This document shows, piece by piece, positions 16,179 through 24,144 of a stretch of DNA of 64,000 bases (its first letter is position 1; the number at the start of each line of letters is the position of its first letter). A model generated the notes under the pieces. The model did no database searches, was not told the DNA's origin, and saw nothing but the letters and a program-made list of their open reading frames with translations. The translations under genes and the position numbers were made by a program. The stretch covers positions 2,033,154 to 2,097,153 of the forward strand of contig NZ_SOCE01000001.1 in NCBI RefSeq assembly GCF_004365175.1, read 5' to 3'. This DNA is from Kribbella voronezhensis (lineage in GTDB: Bacteria > Actinomycetota > Actinomycetes > Propionibacteriales > Kribbellaceae).

Positions 16179-17300
16179 TCAGTTCTGGTCGGCGGCCTGC
16201 TGGCCGGTACGGCGCCAGCGGATCCCCGCCTCGATGAACTCGTCGATCTCACCGTCGAACACGCCACTGGTGTTCCCGGACTCGTACAGCGTCCGCAGGT
16301 CCTTGACCATCTGGTACGGGTGCAGCACGTACGAGCGCATCTGGTCGCCCCACGAGCCCTGCACGTCGCCGCGCAGCGCGTCGATCTGGGCGCGCTCCTC
16401 GGCCTTCTTCAGCGCCAGCAGCTTCGCCTTCAGGATCACCATCGCGCTGGCCTTGTTCTGCAGCTGCGACTTCTCGTTCTGGCAGGAGACCACGGTGCCG
16501 GTCGGGATGTGGGTGATCCGGACGGCCGAGTCGGTCGTGTTGACGCTCTGCCCACCCGGCCCGGACGACCGGTACACGTCGATCCGCAGCTCTTCTTCCG
16601 GTACGTCGATCTCGTCGGTCTGCTCCAGCACCGGGACCACCTCGACCGCGGCGAACGAGGTCTGCCGGCGGCCCTGGTTGTCGAACGGCGAGATCCGGAC
16701 CAGCCGGTGCGTGCCGGACTCGATGCTCAGCGTGCCGTACGCGTACGGCGCCTTGACGCCGAAGGTGGTCGACTTGAGCCCGGCCTCTTCGGCGTACGAC
16801 GTGTCGTAGACCTCGGTCGGGTAGCCGTGCCGCTCGGCCCAGCGCAGGTACATCCGCTGCAGCATCTCGGCGAAGTCCGCCGCGTCGACGCCACCGGCGC
16901 CGGAGCGGATGGTGACGAGCGCCTCGCGTTCGTCGTACTCGCCGGACAGCAGGGTGCGGACCTCGAGCGACTGGATCGACTTGGTCAGCGAGGCGATCTC
17001 GCGCTCGGCCTCGGCCAGCGCGTCGCTGTCGTTCTCGTCGCGGGCCAGCTCGATCATGATGCCGAGGTCGTCGACCCGGCTCCGCAGACCGGTCAGCCGC
17101 TCGAGGTCGGCCTCCAGCCGGGACAGCCGGGACGTCACCTTCTGCGCGTTGGCCTGGTCGTTCCACAGGTCCGGCGCCGCGACCTGCTCGCCGAGGTCGG
17201 CGATGTCGCGCTTCATCGCCGGGACGTCGAGAACTTTCTCGATGGACGTCAGGGTCGCGTCGAGTGCCTTCAGGTCAGCGTCGAAATCAGGTCCAGCCAC
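16179..17300 (-). CDS. prfB: Peptide chain release factor 2
   Basis: 373-residue class I release factor that ends translation at UGA and UAA. The anticodon-mimic tripeptide reads SPF ([14 protein letters not shown]), specific for RF2, and the catalytic loop [22 protein letters not shown] carries the GGQ that triggers peptide release. The frame is continuous: no internal TGA frameshift site as in Escherichia coli, which is normal for actinobacteria. The GTG at 17300 is taken as start; an upstream TTG at 17306 is possible. The pentapeptide protein gene follows 5 bp downstream. Confidence 0.97.
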   Translation of the reverse strand: MAGPDFDADLKALDATLTSIEKVLDVPAMKRDIADLGEQVAAPDLWNDQANAQKVTSRLSRLEADLERLTGLRSRVDDLGIMIELARDENDSDALAEAEREIASLTKSIQSLEVRTLLSGEYDEREALVTIRSGAGGVDAADFAEMLQRMYLRWAERHGYPTEVYDTSYAEEAGLKSTTFGVKAPYAYGTLSIESGTHRLVRISPFDNQGRRQTSFAAVEVVPVLEQTDEIDVPEEELRIDVYRSSGPGGQSVNTTDSAVRITHIPTGTVVSCQNEKSQLQNKASAMVILKAKLLALKKAEERAQIDALRGDVQGSWGDQMRSYVLHPYQMVKDLRTLYESGNTSGVFDGEIDEFIEAGIRWRRTGQQAADQN

Positions 17301-17381
17301 AACCAAGCAGCGTACCCGTTGAACCGGCCCGGCCGGGAATCAGCGCTTCGCGAGACTCCTCGGCGTACGGATGAGCGTGGG

Positions 17382-17684
17382 TTAGGAGGCCAGTCGGGCC
17401 CGGGTACGGCCGGTTGGTTCGGCGCCGGGCTCGGGCCGGTTGATCTCGGCCCACACGTCGTCGAGGGACAGGCCGAGGACGTCGGCGATCGCGGCGATCG
17501 TCGGGAAGGCCGGCGTCGCCACGCGGCCCGTCTCGATCTTGCGGAGGGTCTCCGGGGAGACGCGGGCGTCGAGAGCGGTCTCCAGCATCGAGCGCTCGCC
17601 CCTGGCGCGGCGCAGCAGTGCACCGAGGCGCTGTCCGCGCTCGACGTCCGCGGGAGTGAGCGGCAATCTGACCATGGAGCCCAT
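17382..17684 (-). CDS. XRE-family helix-turn-helix regulator
   Basis: 100-residue DNA-binding protein that is little more than one HTH: GQRLGALLRRARGERSMLETALDARVSPETLRKIETGRVATPAFPTIAAIADVLGLSLDDVW. The KIETGRVATPAFPTIAAIA part is the recognition-helix end of an XRE domain. Met1 and Met4 are both possible starts. It is divergent from a methionine aminopeptidase gene, with the inverted repeat 17690-17711 immediately before its start, so it probably represses one or both genes. Regulator plus MetAP pairing has no obvious textbook explanation. Confidence 0.88.
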   Translation of the reverse strand: MGSMVRLPLTPADVERGQRLGALLRRARGERSMLETALDARVSPETLRKIETGRVATPAFPTIAAIADVLGLSLDDVWAEINRPEPGAEPTGRTRARLAS

Positions 17685-17689
17685 TCTAG

Positions 17690-17711
17690 TACCGGCATAG
17701 TATGGCCGGTA
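17690..17711. promoter_or_regulatory. Operator-like inverted repeat between XRE regulator and methionine aminopeptidase
   Basis: TACCGGC (17690-17696) and GCCGGTA (17705-17711) are perfect arms 8 bp apart. The element also contains a direct repeat, CCGGCATAGT/CCGGTATAGT, and overlaps a -10-like TATAGT (17710-17715) for the aminopeptidase gene. Repression by the adjacent XRE protein is the likely role. Confidence 0.6.
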
Positions 17712-17760
17712 TAGTTATTGGCACCGCGTGAAGAACCCGAGAAGGGCTGAGAAGGCAAGC

Positions 17761-18540
17761 ATGATCGAGATCCTGAACCCTGCCGAACTGGCCCGAGCAA
17801 AAGTGACCGGCGCTCTGGTCGCCGACATCCTGCAGACGCTGAGAAACCGCTGCACGGTCGGCACCAACCTGCTGGACATCGACCGCTGGACCCAGACCAT
17901 GATCGCCGAGGCCGGCGCCGAGTCCTGCTACGTCGACTACGAGCCGTCGTTCGGCCGTGGGCCGTTCGGACACTACATCTGCACAGCCGTCAACGACGCC
18001 GTGCTCCACGGGCTGCCGTCCGACTACGCACTGGCCGACGGCGATCTGCTGACGCTCGACCTCGCCGTACTGAAAGGCGGAGTTGCCGCTGACTCGGCGA
18101 TCAGCTTCATCGTGGGCGACTCCAAGCCCGCGGAGAGCATCGCGCTGATCGACGCGACCGAGCGTGCCCTGCGTGCAGGGATCGCGGCTGCCGGTCCCGG
18201 AGCGCGCATCGGGGACATCTCCCACGCCATCGGCTCGGTCCTCAGCGCGGCGGGCTATTCCATCAACACCGAGTTCGGCGGCCATGGGATCGGCTCGACG
18301 ATGCACCAGGACCCGCACGTCGCGAACACCGGTCAGCCGGGCCGCGGGTACAAACTCCGTCCTGGGCTGCTGCTCGCGCTGGAGCCGTGGGTGATGGAGG
18401 ACACCGCCAAGCTCGTCACCGATGCCGACGGCTGGACGCTCCGCAGCGCGACCGGCTGCCGCACAGCCCACAGCGAACACACGATCGCCATCACCGACGA
18501 CGGCGCCGAGATCCTCACGCTGCCCACGCGAGCGGCCTGA
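17761..18540 (+). CDS. map: Type I methionine aminopeptidase (M24)
   Basis: 259-residue dinuclear metallo-aminopeptidase that removes the initiator methionine from nascent proteins. All metal ligands are present: D100, D111, H175, E208 and E239, with H83 in the VLHG segment. The start at ATG 17761 follows AGAAGG by 6 bases; an upstream in-frame GTG at 17728 has no such site. The gene is away from any ribosomal-protein operon and is paired with a divergent XRE regulator, so it is probably an accessory second MetAP rather than the housekeeping copy. The lower conservation of the CTAVNDAVLHGLPSD region fits that. Confidence 0.93.
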   Translation: MIEILNPAELARAKVTGALVADILQTLRNRCTVGTNLLDIDRWTQTMIAEAGAESCYVDYEPSFGRGPFGHYICTAVNDAVLHGLPSDYALADGDLLTLDLAVLKGGVAADSAISFIVGDSKPAESIALIDATERALRAGIAAAGPGARIGDISHAIGSVLSAAGYSINTEFGGHGIGSTMHQDPHVANTGQPGRGYKLRPGLLLALEPWVMEDTAKLVTDADGWTLRSATGCRTAHSEHTIAITDDGAEILTLPTRAA

Positions 18541-18556
18541 CGGATCGTTGCCGGTA

Positions 18557-19057
18557 TCAACGAATCGGTACGACGGCTGCCGCGTCCGAGCCGATGTCGG
18601 CGGTCCCTTGCCAGCCGGGTGGCGCGAACGGCAGGTCCACCGCCGAGGAGAGGTGAACGGTCACCGTCGTACCGGTGACATCGGCCGTCCAGTCGAGACC
18701 GTCGAATCGGTTGCTCGCGCCGACAGAATCCAGGTACTCCGCGGTCAGCCGGCGTGCTTCGTCGGGGTCGAGCTGCGCGTTCTCTCCGGAACCGTCCTGT
18801 GCGTAGATCGCCGCCAGCCCGTTCGCCGCCGCGAGGACCGCACCATCCGCCGTCGCATCCAGATCGCGCCGGACCAGGAACACCTTGGAGATGTCGGTCA
18901 CCACCACGATCATCATCAACACCACGGCCGCGAACCCGATGATCAACACCGTCATCTGCCCGCGCTCATCTTTTCCGCGGCCGCTCGGCCCGAGTTCGCG
19001 ACGGTCGCGGTTGCGGTTGCGGATGCGGTGGTGGCGGTGGCGGTTGCGGGGAATCAT
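18557..19057 (-). CDS. TadG-like pilus assembly protein
   Basis: 166-residue membrane protein of the Tad/Flp pilus system. After a very basic N-terminus (RNRHRHHRIRNRNRDRR, residues 4-20) comes the family signature DERGQMTVLIIGFAAVVLMMIVVVTDISKVFLVRRDLDATADGAVLAAA (TadE/G-like N-terminal helix), then about 90 extracytoplasmic residues. The ATG overlaps the stop of the upstream TadE-like gene (ATGA). It is the last gene of the minus-strand pilus operon. The Arg/Asn/His run comes from a GC-rich hexamer-like repeat in DNA around 18990-19050. Confidence 0.83.
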   Translation of the reverse strand: MIPRNRHRHHRIRNRNRDRRELGPSGRGKDERGQMTVLIIGFAAVVLMMIVVVTDISKVFLVRRDLDATADGAVLAAANGLAAIYAQDGSGENAQLDPDEARRLTAEYLDSVGASNRFDGLDWTADVTGTTVTVHLSSAVDLPFAPPGWQGTADIGSDAAAVVPIR

Positions 19058-19575
19058 CGGGTGCCCTTGGCTTCGCGGTAGTCGCCGTAGGGCTCGGTGT
19101 GGACGGAGCTGATGCGGACCGCGGGTCGCTCGCCGCCGAGCGCGTCGGGGATCAGCGGGAGCGGCATCTCGGTGTCGAGCTCGACGGTGACCGTCGAACC
19201 CGGCTCGAGGCAGGCCGGAGTGCAGGTGATCCGCAGCTGATCGGAACTCAGCTCGATGCCCTGATCCTTCATCGCCAGCCGTGCCGCCTCGAACGCCCGC
19301 GAACGAGCCTCGTCCTCGGACAGTCCCGCCGGAACGATGATGAACGCCCGTGCGGCCGCGCGGGTAGCAGCAGTCGCCCCGTACGACGCCCGCTGGACAT
19401 CGAAGACCCCGAGCATCAGATAAACCAACGGCACCATCAACAACAACGCCAACCACGAAAACTCCACCACAGCACTACCCCGCTCTCCCCGCCGCCCGCG
19501 ACGCACCTCCGCGATCCGGCCCGGCGGGCCCTCCCCACTCACTCCGCCCCGCGCCTCGAGGTTGGCATTGTTCAT
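19054..19575 (-). CDS. TadE-family pilus assembly protein
   Basis: 173-residue pseudopilin-like protein. The TadE signature GERGSAVVEFSWLALLLMVPLVYLMLGVFDVQRASYGATAATRAAARA gives one membrane helix at about residues 35-57; Glu in the SAVVEF segment corresponds to the prepilin-type Glu. Two cysteines (TCTPAC) in the extracytoplasmic part may form a disulfide. ATGA overlaps join it to genes on both sides. It is expected at the base of the Flp pilus, possibly processed by a prepilin peptidase that is not encoded in this window. Confidence 0.87.
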   Translation of the reverse strand: MNNANLEARGGVSGEGPPGRIAEVRRGRRGERGSAVVEFSWLALLLMVPLVYLMLGVFDVQRASYGATAATRAAARAFIIVPAGLSEDEARSRAFEAARLAMKDQGIELSSDQLRITCTPACLEPGSTVTVELDTEMPLPLIPDALGGERPAVRISSVHTEPYGDYREAKGTR

Positions 19576-20003
19576 TGGCCGGTTTCCTTGATGGCGTGGC
19601 CTTCGACGTGGAAGCTGATGCCGGGTCCCCACAGACCAAGGGGTGGCATGTGGGCCTCGACGACAACGACCACTCCGGGCTGACCGTCCACGTCGACGGC
19701 TTCGGCCGTGACCGAGTCGATCAGCTCGTTCCGTACGACGCCGTCCACCAGTTCGCGGGTGCGGGCTTCACCGTCGACGGGTTCGCGATTCAGGACTGCC
19801 GCATAGTGGGCGCCCTCGGAAGCCGCGGCGGTCACCGTGTTCCGCACGTACAGGAACAGTCCGACCTGCAGGATCCCCAGGAACAGCGGGACCACGAGCG
19901 TCGACACCATCACGAAGTCGACCACTGCCGAGCCACGCTCGTCCCGCCGGCCCCGGGCCGCTGAGCCACAGGCGCGGCCGATCGGTGAGCGCGAGGGGAT
20001 CAC
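19572..20003 (-). CDS. TadE-family pilus assembly protein
   Basis: 143-residue relative of the next gene. The signature is DERGSAVVDFVMVSTLVVPLFLGILQVGLFLYVRNTVTAAASEGAHYAAVLNRE, with Asp in place of the usual Glu after SAVV. One membrane helix (about 28-53) and a small outer domain follow. The GTG start at 20003 overlaps the stop of the upstream pilin-like gene (GTGA), which settles the start against much longer upstream extensions. Confidence 0.87.
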   Translation of the reverse strand: MIPSRSPIGRACGSAARGRRDERGSAVVDFVMVSTLVVPLFLGILQVGLFLYVRNTVTAAASEGAHYAAVLNREPVDGEARTRELVDGVVRNELIDSVTAEAVDVDGQPGVVVVVEAHMPPLGLWGPGISFHVEGHAIKETGQ

Positions 20004-20197
20004 TTGTTGGTGACGGAGTTCAGAGCCTTTTCGAGGATGGCTTGGAGCTGTTCGGCCGCGAAGGCCCAGATCGCGACGACCAGGCCGGCCGTCATCACGG
20101 TGATCAGCACCCAGCCCGGTACGTCGCCGCGCTCCCGGGCGGCCGGTCTCGGCTTCATCGCCCAGGTCAGCAACAGTCTGGTCAGCAGTAGGGACAT
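20000..20197 (-). CDS. Small Flp pilin-like peptide
   Basis: 65-residue peptide, MSLLLTRLLLTWAMKPRPAARERGDVPGWVLITVMTAGLVVAIWAFAAEQLQ..., with a hydrophobic helix at about 28-48 after the RGDVPG turn. Size and position between tadC and the TadE genes fit the actinobacterial Flp-type pilin, which would be the main fibre subunit. GAGGAG lies 7 bases before the ATG, the best ribosome site in the operon, consistent with a highly made structural subunit. The processing site cannot be fixed from sequence alone. Confidence 0.75.
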   Translation of the reverse strand: MSLLLTRLLLTWAMKPRPAARERGDVPGWVLITVMTAGLVVAIWAFAAEQLQAILEKALNSVTNK

Positions 20198-20211
20198 CAG
20201 TTCTCCTCAAT

Positions 20212-21150
20212 TCATCCGGCGATCAGCCGGATGCCGACAGCGCCTGGATAGAAGGCGAAAGCGATGGTCACCGGGAGCACGAGAAACACCACCGGGATCA
20301 TCATGGCCACTTCGCGACGTGCGCCCGACTCGATCAGCTCACGTCGGTTCGCCTCACGGATATCGCCCGCCTGCGCACGCAGTACGTCGGCCAACGGGGT
20401 GCCTCGTTCGAGGGCGACCGCGAGACCGTCGGCGAATCGGGACAGCGCGACCAGACCGGTCCGGTCGGCCAGGCCGTCGAGCGCGCGGACCAGTGGCTCA
20501 CCGGCGCGGGTCTCGGCGAGCACCCGCTGCAGCTCGATGGACAGCTCGCCACGACACGACCGTGCCACCCGGTCGAGCGCTGCGGCCGGCCCCTCTCCGG
20601 CGGCCACCGACAACGCCAGAAGCTCTGCCACCGTTGGCAATTCGGCGAGCAACCGCCGCTCGCGGCGCCGCACCTGCGTGGTGAGGTAGGTGTCCCGGGC
20701 AAGCACACCGATCACGGCAAGGAAGCCGGAGAGCACGAGAAGTCCGACCGGATTGCCGATGCCGAGCGACAGCGAGACCAGGGCGACGACGAGCCCGACG
20801 CCGAACCCGGCCGCGCCCCAGAGCACCTGCTCGATCCGGAACTCCTCGACAGTCCGGTCGATGGCGGCTCGGGACAGCCGGCGCCGGACGGAGCTCGCCC
20901 CACCGAGCAGCCGCTCCAGCCGGTTCGCCCCGGCCCGCAGCGACGGCCCGAACAACCGCAGGATCGCGTAGAACGGCGAACTCGAGTCGACCACACCGGA
21001 GAACACCTCCGAGCCGCCGATATCGCGCAGATACGGCCCGATCCGGTCGTCGACCGAAGGCCGTCGCAGGAACGGCAGCCGCCGCACCACCAGCAGCAGG
21101 CCGGCTCCGAACAGCCCGCCGACGAACGCGCCCAGCAGCATCGGGCTCAT
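20212..21150 (-). CDS. tadC: TadC-like type II/IV secretion system F protein
   Basis: 312-residue polytopic membrane protein with the GspF/TadC domain (EGPAAALDRVARSCRGELSIELQRVLAETRAGEPLVRALDGLADRTGLVALSRFADGLAVALERGTPLADVLRAQAGDIRE, about residues 185-265), flanked by helices near the N-terminus, the middle and the C-terminus. It forms the inner-membrane platform of the Tad pilus with TadB. Its ATG overlaps the tadB stop (ATGA). Confidence 0.92.
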   Translation of the reverse strand: MSPMLLGAFVGGLFGAGLLLVVRRLPFLRRPSVDDRIGPYLRDIGGSEVFSGVVDSSSPFYAILRLFGPSLRAGANRLERLLGGASSVRRRLSRAAIDRTVEEFRIEQVLWGAAGFGVGLVVALVSLSLGIGNPVGLLVLSGFLAVIGVLARDTYLTTQVRRRERRLLAELPTVAELLALSVAAGEGPAAALDRVARSCRGELSIELQRVLAETRAGEPLVRALDGLADRTGLVALSRFADGLAVALERGTPLADVLRAQAGDIREANRRELIESGARREVAMMIPVVFLVLPVTIAFAFYPGAVGIRLIAG

Positions 21151-22007
21151 CGCAGCACCCGCTCGGGCTCGGGCAGCCGGCCGATCCGCAGCATCAATCG
21201 GTACGCGATCACACAGACCACCGCGCCGACGCCGATGATCAAGGCGCCCACCGGCGAGTTGTAGCGCTGGATCACGTCGCCCTGGAACGACAGCATGCCG
21301 AGCACGAGCCAGGGCGCGGCCACCGCCACCCGGGCGCCGTTCACCGACCAGGACTGCCGCGCCTCCAGCTCGGATCTCGTCCGCGCGTCGTCGCGCAGGA
21401 AGCTCGACAACGAACGCAACAACCGGCCCAGGTCGCCGCCGCCCACCTCGCGAGCGATCCGGAGCGCCTCGATCACCCGGTCGCCGACCGGATCAGCCAG
21501 CCGCGCCTTCAGCCGGTCCAGCGAATCGGCGAACCGCCCGGTCGAGGCATAGTCCGCACCGAACCGCCGGAACGGATCCCGCAACGGCAGCGGCCCACGC
21601 TCCCCGACCTGAGCCAGCGCCTCCGACAACGACAACCCGGCCCGGACGGCGGAAGCGATGTTGTCGACCACGTCGGGCCAGAGCTCGCGGAACTCGGCCA
21701 GCCGCTTCCGCGCCCGGCTCTTCAACAGCGCAACGGGAACACCGCCCGCCATCACGCCGAACACCAGCCCGATCGGCAGCGCGGCCGACACCACGAACAT
21801 CAGGATGAAGGCCACCAGACCCGTCAGCACGCACGCGCCGATGAAGGCGGCCGGAGTCACGCCCTCGACCCCAGCACTGGCCAGCAACTCGCGGCTTCGC
21901 CTGAGCAACCGGCCTTCGCCGCGCGGCGAGGCGTCCTGTGGCGACAGGAACGACCAGGCAACCAGCAACAAGCCGATCCCGAAGACCAATCCGAGCAGAA
22001 GTCCCAT
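21147..22007 (-). CDS. tadB: TadB-like type II/IV secretion system F protein
   Basis: 286-residue platform protein, paired with TadC. An N-terminal helix (MGLLLGLVFGIGLLLVAWSFL), a two-helix segment near residues 55-95 and the GspF domain (ELWPDVVDNIASAVRAGLSLSEALAQVGERGPLPLRDPF...RLADPVGDRVIEALRIAREVGGGDLGRLLRSLSSFLRDDARTR) are clear. The start at 22007 overlaps the tadA stop as TGATG; a longer upstream frame inside tadA is not needed. Confidence 0.92.
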   Translation of the reverse strand: MGLLLGLVFGIGLLLVAWSFLSPQDASPRGEGRLLRRSRELLASAGVEGVTPAAFIGACVLTGLVAFILMFVVSAALPIGLVFGVMAGGVPVALLKSRARKRLAEFRELWPDVVDNIASAVRAGLSLSEALAQVGERGPLPLRDPFRRFGADYASTGRFADSLDRLKARLADPVGDRVIEALRIAREVGGGDLGRLLRSLSSFLRDDARTRSELEARQSWSVNGARVAVAAPWLVLGMLSFQGDVIQRYNSPVGALIIGVGAVVCVIAYRLMLRIGRLPEPERVLR

Positions 22008-23284
22008 CAGTTCACCCCCCGCGGCAACTCGGTCAGCAACCCGGCCGGCGAGTACCCGGCCTGCTGAAAGCGCTCCGGATGCGGCAGTTGTCCCTCGGCC
22101 CGCCGCAACTGCCCGTCGAGAGTCGCGAACAGCGTCTCGGTTTCGATCGTCTGGTCCTCGATCCGGCCACTCACCGACACGATCTCGCGCACGCGCCGCT
22201 GCCCGTCGGACGCGATGCCGAGATGGACCACCAGATCCACGCACCCGGCGACGGTCGGCAGCACGAACCGGGATCCGATGTTCTCGCCCGCGAGCAGTGG
22301 CAGCGTGCACATCTTGGTCAGCGCCTCGCGCGCGGAGTTCGCATGGATCGTGCACATGCCGGGGAGCCCACTGTTCAAGGCGAGCAGCAGATCGAGGCAC
22401 TCCTCGCCGCGGACCTCGCCGACGATGATTCGCGACGGCCGCATCCGCAGGGACTCCTTGACCAGGTCGCGCAACCGGACCTCGCCGGTGCCCTCCAGCC
22501 CGGCCTGCCGGGTCTGCATCGACACCCAGTCGGGGATCGGCAGCTTGATCTCGAAGACCTCTTCACAACTGATCACCCGCTCGCTGCCCGGGATGGACCC
22601 GGCCAGCGCGTTCAGCATCGTCGTCTTGCCTGCCTGCGTGCCGCCCGAGACGAGGATGTTGAGGCCGGAGGCAACGGCCGCGTCGAGAACGGCTGCCCCG
22701 TGCGGCGTGATCGAACCGAGCGAGACCAGATCCGCCAGCCGGGTGGCCCGGACGGTGAACTTGCGGATGTTGATCGCCGCATACCGCTGGGTGATGCCGC
22801 CGAGCACGATGTGCACCCGGCTGCCGTCCGGAAGCCGCGCGTCCGTGAACGGCTGGGAGACGTCGATTCGCCGCCCGGTGGTCTTCAGCATCCGCTCGAC
22901 CAGATCGGCGACCTCTTCCTCGGTGAGCACCGTGGTGGTCAGCTCGTGCCGCCCCTCGCGGGCGATGAACACCCGGCTGGGCTCGTTGATCCAGATCTCC
23001 TCGACCGCGGGATCGTCCAGATACCGCTGCAGCGGGCCGAAGCCGGCCACCCGGTCGTGTACCTCGCGACTGACCGCCTCCAGGTCGCCGATCGGCGGGA
23101 CGATCCCGGTCAGGCTGCGCTCGTCGTACTCCTTCACGACCGTCGCGACGATCGTGTTCACCGCGGCCGGGTTGCGGAGCGGGTCGATCCCCTCGCGCCG
23201 GACCACGTCGCGGACCTGGGCGTCGATCAGCTCGACCGCGCCGTTCCAGCCGGACCGGCGCGCGGCAAGTCTGTCGGCTGTCAT
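22007..23284 (-). CDS. tadA: TadA/CpaF pilus assembly ATPase
   Basis: 425-residue secretion ATPase that powers Flp pilus assembly. The Walker A motif is SGGTQAGKT (213-221), and the Walker B/Asp-box region is MRPSRIIVGEVRGEECLDLLLALNSG with E290. CTIHANSAREAL (311-322) carries the His-box. The N-terminal domain (about 1-200) is typical for CpaF. ATG 23284 follows GGGGAG closely. It is the first gene of a seven-gene overlapping operon; the TadZ/CpaE localisation protein usually just upstream is not here. Confidence 0.95.
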   Translation of the reverse strand: MTADRLAARRSGWNGAVELIDAQVRDVVRREGIDPLRNPAAVNTIVATVVKEYDERSLTGIVPPIGDLEAVSREVHDRVAGFGPLQRYLDDPAVEEIWINEPSRVFIAREGRHELTTTVLTEEEVADLVERMLKTTGRRIDVSQPFTDARLPDGSRVHIVLGGITQRYAAINIRKFTVRATRLADLVSLGSITPHGAAVLDAAVASGLNILVSGGTQAGKTTMLNALAGSIPGSERVISCEEVFEIKLPIPDWVSMQTRQAGLEGTGEVRLRDLVKESLRMRPSRIIVGEVRGEECLDLLLALNSGLPGMCTIHANSAREALTKMCTLPLLAGENIGSRFVLPTVAGCVDLVVHLGIASDGQRRVREIVSVSGRIEDQTIETETLFATLDGQLRRAEGQLPHPERFQQAGYSPAGLLTELPRGVN

Positions 23285-23622
23285 CGTCTCCCCAGTTGGC
23301 GTCTCGTCCGGCAACCCGCTGATCACCCTGCGCGATCATTCTTCCAAGCCGGAGCCCACCCGCGCCAACCCGCTGCCGGGTCCTGTGGATAACCCTCACA
23401 CAGGCACAGGTTCACTGACCGTATCCACCCACTCACTCGGCCGACCAGCCTTTTGCATCTTCCTGCAAACACCCCGTACTACGGGACGCCGGCCGGCACA
23501 GGCGGTCGAGGCGCGGCACCCCGCCCAGCCCGCAACTGCCTGGCGTACCGCAGTACGGGCGGTGTAACGCGGTCGGTGGCCCATGGCGTCGTAGAGAGTG
23601 AGACCACGACGGAGAGGCTGCG
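23285..23622. other. Intergenic region between tadA and the sigma factor gene
   Basis: 338 bp between divergent genes. It should hold the tadA promoter (minus) and the sigma-factor promoter (see 23564-23590). A single TGTGGATAA at 23384-23392 matches a DnaA box but stands alone. No convincing coding region was seen. Confidence 0.6.
23564..23590 (+). promoter_or_regulatory. Candidate ECF-sigma promoter for the sigma factor operon
   Basis: GTAAC at 23564-23568 and CGTC at 23587-23590 are separated by 18 bp, which resembles the general -35 (xGxAAC) and -10 (CGTC) pattern of many ECF sigma factors. It lies 32 bp before the start of the SigE-family gene, so it may be an autoregulated promoter. 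Short motifs like this also occur by chance. Confidence 0.4.
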
Positions 23623-24123
23623 ATGAGACCGAACGCGGAGGACTTCGAGGAGTTCGCCCGAGCGCGAACACCTCACTTGTACCGGACGGCCTGGTTGCTG
23701 GCCGGCGATCGGCATCATGCCGAGGACCTGGTCCAGGAGACGCTGGCCAAGATGTTCCGGGCCTGGCGCGGACTCCAGCGGATCGACAACCCACCGGCGT
23801 ACGCGCAGACGGTGCTGGTGCGGACGTTCATCTCGCAACGGCGGCGACGGAGCTGGACCGAGCAGCCGACCTCGGACCTGCCGGACCGCGCCGAACGACC
23901 GGGTGACCACGCGCTGCGGCTGTCGCTGCAGAACGCCCTGGCCGAACTGGCTCCGCTCGATCGCGCCGTTCTGGTGCTGCGGTTCTTCGAAGATCGCAGC
24001 GTCGAACAGGTCGCGCTCGATCTCGGCAAGAACGCCGGTGCGATCAGGACCAGGACCTCCCGGGCGCTGGATCGCCTGCGGATCGTCCTCGGCGACGACG
24101 CCGTCCACCTGATCGCCCTCTGA
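23623..24123 (+). CDS. SigE-family ECF RNA polymerase sigma factor
   Basis: 166-residue extracytoplasmic-function sigma factor. Region 2 is FARARTPHLYRTAWLLAGDRHHAEDLVQETLAKMFRAW (about 10-50) and region 4 is ALAELAPLDRAVLVLRFFEDRSVEQVALDLGKNAGAIRTRTSRALDRLR (about 105-155); there is no extra C-terminal domain. GAGAGG precedes the ATG by 6 bases. The next gene, 21 bp downstream, encodes a single-pass membrane protein that probably acts as its sensor or anti-sigma partner, as is usual for this group. The stimulus is unknown. Confidence 0.93.
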   Translation: MRPNAEDFEEFARARTPHLYRTAWLLAGDRHHAEDLVQETLAKMFRAWRGLQRIDNPPAYAQTVLVRTFISQRRRRSWTEQPTSDLPDRAERPGDHALRLSLQNALAELAPLDRAVLVLRFFEDRSVEQVALDLGKNAGAIRTRTSRALDRLRIVLGDDAVHLIAL

Positions 24124-24144
24124 CCTGACGTACCAGGAGCCCTG

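Noticed and set aside
16179..17300. Programmed frameshift in prfB
   Set aside because: The frame is uninterrupted from start to GGQ and stop; no internal TGA.
23384..23392. TGTGGATAA, a match to a DnaA box
   Set aside because: Single copy, no cluster, no dnaA/dnaN or AT-rich unwinding region nearby; not an origin.
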